A stretch of 64,000 nucleotides of DNA from Myrmaecium sp. VS I D KN 1. Its lineage: Eukaryota; Ascomycota; Dothideomycetes; Valsariales; Valsariaceae. Position 1 is the stretch's first letter. Every line of letters starts with the position of its first letter. The stretch spans positions 744,001 through 808,000 of the forward strand of contig JADQAV010000020.1 in assembly GCA_019775845.1 (NCBI GenBank), read 5' to 3'. Position numbers and translations under genes: made by a program. The notes beneath the pieces were generated by a model. The model was not told where the DNA came from. It saw only the letters and a list, made by a program, of their open reading frames with translations, and searched no databases. Positions 57,253-64,000 of the stretch are shown here, piece by piece.

Positions 57253-57402
57253 TATAAGGGGGTGGTATGAACGGGTTAGACAGCTCTCTCGGATTCTAAT
57301 AGTATCTAGAAATCTCTTAACTTAGAATGGTTTAGTAACTACTTAAATAAGTTTAAGATACTCTCCAGGTGTCTAACCGTTTATACACCCACCCCCTTAT
57401 AC
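57253..57402. mobile_element. Short inverted-repeat element (MITE-like), about 150 bp
   Basis: The left arm TATAAGGGGGTGGTATGAAC and following GGGTTAGACA (57253-57283) match the reverse complement of the right arm (about 57368-57402) with few differences and a 1-2 base gap. The arms keep CA and TG dinucleotides although the flanks have almost none. Size, terminal inverted repeats and lack of coding sequence fit a miniature inverted-repeat transposable element or fold-back element. Target-site duplication is unclear in the TA-rich flanks. Confidence 0.55.
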
Positions 57403-57885
57403 TTAGTATAATTTGATTTAATAATATTACTCTCTATAAGCTTAATACTCTTACTATAATAATTTCTTAAGGACTTATCAGATAACTATATTAAAATAAT
57501 ACTAAAGCTTCTTAAAAGGTTAAGTTACTTAGATATAATACTAAAATATAATTAGTAAACTTATAACTTAAATTATATATTACTAAGCCCCTATATCAGC
57601 AACCCATTCTCTAATCTAAAGCTTTTAAGTCTAGGTTTGATATAATATAGTTATTAATCTTTATAGCTAAAAAGATTAGTAGTATTAAATATAAAGTTCT
57701 TATTAATTAGGATAGAGCTAAGGATATAGCGAGTTATAAGAGATTTAGAGGAGTATTTTATAGGGAATAAATTAGCCCTAGTCTATTTATTATCCTAGTT
57801 ATTATCTGGATTATATAGATAGTCTGTCTAGATACAGATAGGTAGGCCTTATTTATAGGCTTTACCACTGTTAAAACTAAGGCAT

Positions 57886-58132
57886 TATTAATATATTAAA
57901 ATTACTAAATAAAGGCATTATAAGATGCCTATAATGCCAGGAACTGAGGTAAAGAACCCGCTGATTAGGAATTAAGCGGGGCCCAGAATTAGATGATTTG
58001 GAATTAACTAAGGCCCAGACTTAGGCCTAGAACTGGCCAACTAGCTCCACTAAGTTAATTTCAAATTATTAGAAAACCTAGTTTTGGTGTATTATAACCA
58101 TATTATAATGCTGTAGTTTTAATAATAAGTCT
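57886..58132. mobile_element. Fold-back / MITE-like element, about 245 bp
   Basis: The outer arms (57886-57938 and 58085-58132) are imperfect reverse complements sharing ATTAAAA-TAC, GCATTATAA and TATAAT-CC blocks. A second, inner pair (about 57989-58012 and 58049-58071; GATTTGGAATTAACT against AAGTTAATTTCAAATT) extends the stem. A small palindrome CCCGCT...AGCGGG lies at 57957-57981. The whole element would fold into a long hairpin. It keeps many CA and TG dinucleotides unlike its flanks. No coding capacity. Confidence 0.5.
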
Positions 58133-58632
58133 AGGTTTATTATCATTTCCTTTATTATAACTAATATCTTATTTACCTAGGTATATTGACTCTGATTAAT
58201 TATATTAGCCTATAATAACGCGCTATATAGGGCGCAGGCTATATAATAATATATAATTTAAAAAGATATAACTATAAGCTAGACCGGGTAAGGGTATTTA
58301 TTTAAAAAAAAATAGATAGAAATTATCCTTAGGGAGGTTAAAGACCTTAATAATTATCTAGGTAAGGACTAAGAGAGTGCTAAGGAGCTAGGCTTACTCT
58401 CTAACTATATATAGAATTAAGTAAGTAATAATTTTTATTATAGATAAGGGGCTAGGAGCCGAAGAAGTCTATAGATAGCTATTATAAATCACCTAGTAGA
58501 TAGCGTACTAAAGTATATATATACTAGAATAGAGGCTGAAATATAAAATCCTAAGCTTTAATATTCGCCTAAGATAGTAGCTTATAGTCCTATATAAAAG
58601 TCTTATATACTAGCTCTACTTAATAGAAGAAG

Positions 58633-58995
58633 TATTATAGTCCTACTTAGTTATCTAGCCCTAATATCCTATATTATCCGTAATAGAATCTGATCCCGTT
58701 AACTAGAGTCTATAACCTTATATAAAAACCTTATATACGGTATATACTATATCCTAAGGTATATACTTAAATCTATTACGACCTGTATAGTACTAGCCCC
58801 TATATTCTAGTAATTCTATAGTCCTACTAATCTATAATTCTTACTAAGCTATAGCTATAATACCTAGCTATAATACCTTATCCTATCTATAATCGAATCT
58901 AATCCCGTTAACCAGAGTCTATAACCTTATATAGAAACCTTATATTCAGTATATCCTAAGATAAATACTCGAGTTTATCTACCTTATTAGTACTC
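58633..58995. repeat. Diverged direct duplication, period about 185-215 bp
   Basis: Two copies are alignable: about 58633-58793 and 58816-58993. The best-conserved core contains ATCCCGTTAAC and AGAGTCTATAACCTTATATA (58690-58723 and 58900-58934). The copies differ mainly by C/T and A/G changes, consistent with RIP after duplication. Original identity is not recognised. Confidence 0.7.
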
Positions 58996-59741
58996 TAATT
59001 AATTCTATATTAGTAAATATCTTTTAAATACCTTTCTTTATAGTCTCTGGCTAATACTTCTATATAGCTAAGGGTATAAAATAGCCTTATACTATTAATT
59101 AATATTTTCCGAATTTTAGGATTATTTATCTAAAATAGCTAGCCGGCCCCGGCCTCTAGATATCTTTCTTTACCTCCGGATTATTATATTTAGGGACTAG
59201 GCCGAAAATAATAATAATATCTCCTATTATCTTAATAATTACAGTATATCTTCTTATAGTACCCTTTCTATCTTCTTATAGGCTCCTTAGAGAGACTATT
59301 AACTTAAGATTAGGTTTTTTATACGCCTTTAGCTAACTAGGTTGTAACTACTAGTATATTAGTAGCGGGATATTCTATTCTATATATAGGCTTATATTAT
59401 TACTCGCTCGCTAAAGAACTAGTAAGAACCTAAGAATAGTTAAGGTATTCTTATCTAAGATTATAATATACCTATAGCTATCTAAGATAATATCCTCTAA
59501 TATAAGGATAGAGTATTAATATCTAGGTAGCGCCAGCTAGTAGATATTTTTCGAAAATGGTGCCTAGATTTTTTATTTTAGGTAGGCGGTTCCGGAAATT
59601 ACTTAAATCGATATATCTTACTTACTCTAGACTAATTAAAGTAGTTCCTTTTTATATATATAGGGTTACTTAGTAATCTTATAGGAGAATAGTTCTGTTA
59701 ATTAGAATAGTATTTAAGTTACCTTAGTATACCTAAAGGAA

Positions 59742-59998
59742 AATCTCAAGATAGCTACGCTTAATTTTTTAAAAATTTAATATATAACATCTATATCCTT
59801 ATTCTTTAATATACTCGATATATAAATTTACCGCGTGAGATTATATTATATTATTACGTTTTAAGGTTTAAAGGGTGGATTAAATATACAGGATATTAAA
59901 AAAACTTAGAGATCTTAAGATAGCCGCGCTTACTTTTTTTAGATTTAATATATAATATTTATAGCCTTACTCTTTAATATACTCCATTTATATATCTA
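59742..59998. repeat. Direct repeat pair of about 87 bp, spacing about 170 bp
   Basis: Copies at 59742-59829 and 59912-59998 share AAGATAGC-CGCTTA, ATTTAATATATAA and TCTTTAATATACTC in the same order. Differences are mostly transitions. This is a RIP-mutated internal repeat of an unidentified element. Confidence 0.75.
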
Positions 59999-60666
59999 AT
60001 CTATATATATCTTATTTATATCTACTAGTTAAGGTGCTATTCCTACTTATCTACTATACTATAAATATAGAAGGGTATATAATTTAATTTCCTACTATAT
60101 AACTGCCTTAGAGTTAACTAGCTAATATATATCTAATTATTACTAGTAATACCCTCCTATAGCGGCGTAGCCTTCTGGCTAAGTTTAAATAAATAAATAT
60201 ACCCTTAAAGTTAGATATTAGATACGCCTCTACAGCCTCTTAGAGTACTATAATTATACTAGCCTAAAAGCGGAGATCTATCTTATATATATATATAAAT
60301 CCCCGGACTAGCCTTACGAATAGGACCTTATAGAGTAGGAGCTCTATTAATTACTTATATCTTTAGATTTCTTTAAAGGCTACCGCTAGTAACGTATTAG
60401 CATAAGATAGATTAGTAATTATAGGGAACTTATAGGTTACTTACTACCCAGTTTAAACCAGTATTTATACTTAGGTAGTAGGGGTCCTCTACTATAATCA
60501 GCCGGGGTCTTACGCGGGGCTTTATAACCGGGCTTTATTATAAATTATATTATCTTACCCCCGCCCTTACCCTTTTCTTAACCGGTACCGCTTCTTACCT
60601 TTATTCTTACTATATTTAGTAATATAATAGAGAGAGTATAAAGAAGAGTGAGGTGATAGTATAAAT

Positions 60667-60760
60667 AATATTTAAGGTTATATTATTTATTTATAATATT
60701 TAAGGTTATATTATTTATTTATAATATTTAAGGTTATATTATTTATTTATAATATTTATA
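60667..60760. repeat. 28-bp tandem repeat, 3.4 copies
   Basis: The unit AATATTTAAGGTTATATTAT plus TTATTTAT is repeated three times without a difference, then partly a fourth time. Perfect identity inside RIP-altered DNA points to recent expansion or to a unit with no remaining CpA target. Confidence 0.95.
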
Positions 60761-62094
60761 GAAATATATAAATATACTAGTACTAACCACAGTTATCGCA
60801 TTAATATATATAGATGTAAATAATACTATGCTAGAAATAAAGGATTTATTATAATATAATATTAATATTAAAGTTTTATACAGCTATAGTAAGCGGATAT
60901 AAGGCTTTTATATAAGGCCTATAAGCTGACTTATATATCTAGCGTTATAACAGATACCTCTAGATATAAAGTCGAGGCTAAGAAGGCTAGTAATACTAGT
61001 TATATTACTATATACTGTATATATAAGGCGTTTATTAATCTCGCCACGTTTATATAAGAAGCGATTACTTAAGATACTCTATATAGATAATTTAACTAAA
61101 AAGGATACTATAAGAAACTTAATAAGCTAAGAAAATTAATATTTTTAGATATAGTATTAAAATAACTGTGGAGAGGTAGTAACGTTAAAAGAAACTTTAA
61201 AAGAAAAGTATCTAATTAGGTATTAGAGGAAAGAGTATAATATAAACTAGGGTATAAAACCTTAGAGGTTTATATAAGTATATAGGGGAAGAGGATCTTA
61301 GAGTATAAATAAGCCGAGGTTTAATAAGTATTATTAGATAAAGAGGTAAAAAGACGTTATAAGAATCTAATCCCTAAGGTAAGCTACTTAAGTTTATTTT
61401 AGTCTTTATTAATTTTACCTAGTTCCTGTTAATTTCCTATTTAGTTATAAAAGCGTAACTTAGAGTTCTGGAACCTTACAAACTACCGGGACCTTAAAAA
61501 TAACTAAAAGCTTTAATAATAAACCTTCTAGTTACGCGTGATATAGCTTACTAGTATATACTAGCACCTTAAGTAGATATATCTTACTAATAGATTTATG
61601 AACTTTATTAATACTAGGATATTTCCTACTGAGATAATAGAGGAAATAGAGAGGTTTATTAAAGGAGATAAAAAAAAGAAATAATACTATTAGTATAATA
61701 GAATAACTATTAGTATATATAACTACGACTATAGACTATAGTTCGATAAGAATAAGTCTTCTAAAATCTAGTAGTAGGTTAATAAGGGCGAAGTAGTTAT
61801 CGTCTATAATAATAGCTTAAGTAGCTCGGAGGATGGTTATAAGCCCGGCCTGCCAAAAAGAAGCATAAAAAACCACGTTTTATCCTAAAAAAGTCCGAAA
61901 TCCGAAGCTTTACCAAAAAATAACCGGAAAAGAACCGAAGGTTCACCGGAATTTAACCGGAATTTAACCGAAAAAAATCTCCGAAAGAAACTCGAAAAAT
62001 TCGACTTTAAAAAAACTTAAAAAAGGGGAATCTGCAAAAGAATCAAACTTTTAGAAATATTCTAGTAAAAAACTACTAGAATGAAGAGCTTGGG

Positions 62095-62245
62095 ATCAAA
62101 TTAATTAAAGAATTAAATAATTAATTTAAATAAATCAAAGAATTAAATAATTGATTTAAATTAAACAAAGAATTAAATAATTAATTCAAATCAATCAAAT
62201 AATTGACTTAAATAAATAACCAAAATAATTGATTTAAATTAATTA
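62095..62245. repeat. Imperfect AT-rich repeats upstream of the Copia gag
   Basis: Four to five imperfect copies of an AAGAATTAAATAATTGATTT-like unit of about 40 bp precede the Copia gag start. They lie where the 5' untranslated leader of the element, downstream of a left LTR, would be expected. The LTR itself is not delimited. Confidence 0.75.
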
Positions 62246-62302
62246 AAAGACAAAAAGTCTAAAAATCCTGAAAAACAGAATCTATTAAAAACTAAAGCAA
62301 AA

Positions 62303-64000
62303 ATGTCAACAGAAAAGCTTAGTTTTGAACGGCTAAAGGGGTAAAAGGACTATAAAATCTGGATTTTAAGACTAGAATCCCTACTTACTAAAAAGGGTAT
62401 AGTAGGAGTAATTAAAGAGCCCCTTACTCAAGATCAGGATAAAATTAATAGAGCTTTAGCATCTATTAGATTAGCCTGTAAGGACGGCCCTTTATTATAA
62501 ATCCAAAATTCTAAAACAGCTCTAGAGGCTTGGGAAATACTTAAACTACTCTATCTGCCTAGAGGGTTTAATTCCGAGTTTCTAATCTGTAAGGAATTAT
62601 TTAATACCATTTTATTAACTAGTAGAAATATAGAGACGTTTATTAATACTATTAAGCGTCTAACCGACTAATTAAAATCCAAGTAAATTAAATTACTAAA
62701 ATAAGTAATTATTACTTGGGATTTAAATAGTTTATCCTTAAAATTTAAGTCCTTTATAATAATAATAACTTAAAACCTCAGGATAAATAAGGACCTAATA
62801 GATTTGGAAACATTATTTTCTAATCTATTAGATGAATCTAGACGATATAAGGATCTGGAAAAACTAATAGCCTTACTATCTAAGGTTAAAAATGGAAGAA
62901 TATCTAAAGGATATAAAAGTAAGGCAAAATTCTGCTCATTTTGTGATAAAAATAGGCATACAGATTTAATCTGCTTTTATTAAAATCCTGAAAAGGCACC
63001 TGATTACTGAAAGCCTAAGAAAAATCAAGAAGAAATAATACTAGTAATAGTATTATCTATAAAAGACTAAGCAAAGCCCCACTGCAGGTGAATTATTTAT
63101 AAAAATGAGACCTATAAAAGTTGTAAAAATAATCATAAATATAGTTATTTAAGAAATAATAGATATAATGATTATAAAATAAAAATTGTTTAAACATATG
63201 ATCAAAAACCAGATTATAATAATGATTATAATCAAAAACCAGATTATAATAATAGTTATAATCCAAGAATCAGGTTATATATCGGATAGTAGTCAAGATT
63301 AAGGCTTTAATTCAGATTATAACCAAAAAGATGATGATTATTATTAAGAAACTGGGGAGGTAGTGCTCTATACTACTTTAAAAAGGAAAACTAGCCTATC
63401 TAGTTTTATACTAGATTTAGCTTATATAAAGTATATTATCTGTAATAAATTATTATTTACAGATTTTAAAGAATCTAGTAATAAAATTAGATGGGGGGAT
63501 ACAGGCTTACTCTAATCTAAAGGATATGGGATAGTTTTTCTTAGAATTAATAACATAAAATGTATTATTAAGCTAGAAAACTGCCTACATGCCCCTGGGT
63601 TTGGTATGAACCTAATAAGCCTAGGAATCCTTACCCAAAATAAAGGCTTCAAAATTAAGATTAATTAAAAATCCTTATATATTTATAAGGAAAAGGCAAT
63701 TGTTACTAGGGGATATAATAAAGATAATCTCTATATACAGTATCTATACCTAGTTAATAGGAAATAGCCGATTTAGTACTACTTAGTAATAAAAATCAAC
63801 TTAAATTACTAAACCAGATTTAACCAAAAGATAATTTAACTAATAATACTTAATCGGTAAATATTTGGCACTACCGCCTAGGCTATATTAGTAAAAAAGC
63901 ACTAAATAAAATCAATAAGCTAGAAAATATAGGAAATACACCCTATATTAACCATCTTTTCGAGAACAATATCACAAACCAATCTATTAATTATGAAATT
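62303..64000 (+). pseudogene. RIP-damaged Ty1/Copia gag-pol, truncated by the window end
   Basis: Front half of a Copia retrotransposon polyprotein. Gag starts MSTEKLSFERLKG at 62303 and matches the Copia gag layout (DYKIWILRLESLL). A CCHC zinc knuckle is intact at 62933-62974 (Cys-X2-Cys-X4-His-X4-Cys). The first seven in-frame stops (62342, 62498, 62669, 62684, 62702, 62771, 62981) are all TAA at places where Gln is expected, which is CAA changed to TAA by RIP; TGA follows at 63008. A repetitive linker (about 63200-63270) encodes DYN/QKPDYNN units. The protease region (FILDLAYIKYI, about 63405) lies in a shifted frame and lacks the DS/TGAS active-site form. The GAG-pre-integrase signature WHYRLGY is back in the gag frame at 63866. 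Stops and at least two frameshifts make it non-functional. Integrase and reverse transcriptase should lie beyond 64000. Confidence 0.88.

Larger units (their letters stand above)
56106..64000. mobile_element. RIP-degraded AT-rich transposon island
   Basis: From about 56106 composition changes sharply to TA-dominated DNA that persists to the window end. CA and TG dinucleotides are almost gone: between 56641 and 57240 I find no CA and a single TG in 600 bases. TA and CTA/TAG words fill the sequence, and open frames above 60 codons disappear. This is the signature of repeat-induced point mutation, which changes C to T in CpA on both strands of duplicated DNA. The most damaged part is 56.3-61 kb. 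The segment from about 61.8 kb is less altered and contains a recognisable Copia element. Original element types in the heavily mutated part cannot be read by eye. Such islands are often heterochromatic, centromeric or subtelomeric; I see no telomere repeat. Confidence 0.9.

Overview
The window is nuclear DNA of a filamentous ascomycete (Pezizomycotina). The evidence is short introns (about 49-82 nt) with GTAAGT/GTATGT-type donors, CTAAC/CTGAC-like branch sites and YAG acceptors. The gene set is also fungal: acetyl-CoA synthetase FacA, a fungal ADAM protease, an SPX phosphate transporter, Vam6/Vps39, Prm1, Cbr1 and NudE. A long AT-rich block carries the scar of repeat-induced point mutation (RIP). 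I cannot fix the class or species from sequence alone.

Layout. 1-4.3 kb: one disordered, unrecognised plus-strand protein, then an assembly gap. 4.3-7.1 kb: FacA (minus) with an unusual 643-nt first intron. 7.1-11.6 kb: long intergenic DNA rich in simple repeats. 11.6-15.2 kb: a large WD40 protein (minus). 15.2-18.1 kb: intergenic, with a possible broken gene on minus. 18.1-24.9 kb: an ADAM metalloprotease and a mitochondrial-type AAA ATPase in tandem on plus. 25.7-32.8 kb: an SPX/SLC13-type phosphate transporter and Vam6/Vps39 in tandem on minus. 34.5-36.7 kb: Prm1 (minus). 36.7-43.2 kb: gene-poor, with one or two weak candidates on plus. 43.2-53.8 kb: Cbr1, an unrecognised protein, NudE, and an RE/RD-rich protein of a fungal family of unknown function, all on minus. 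From about 56.1 kb to the end: a TA-dominated RIP island with tandem repeats, short inverted-repeat elements and, at 62.3-64.0 kb, the RIP-damaged front end of a Ty1/Copia retrotransposon that runs past the window.

The gene block holds ordinary housekeeping functions: acetate activation, vacuolar tethering, phosphate transport, plasma-membrane fusion, dynein regulation and ER electron transfer. I see no biosynthetic cluster, CRISPR array, tRNA or rRNA. The most interesting parts are the RIP island, where two short inverted-repeat elements keep CA/TG dinucleotides inside DNA that has almost lost them, and three introns that are stop-free multiples of three. No convincing new biological system was found. 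Exon coordinates come from reading splice signals by eye, supported by frame continuity and remembered family sequence.
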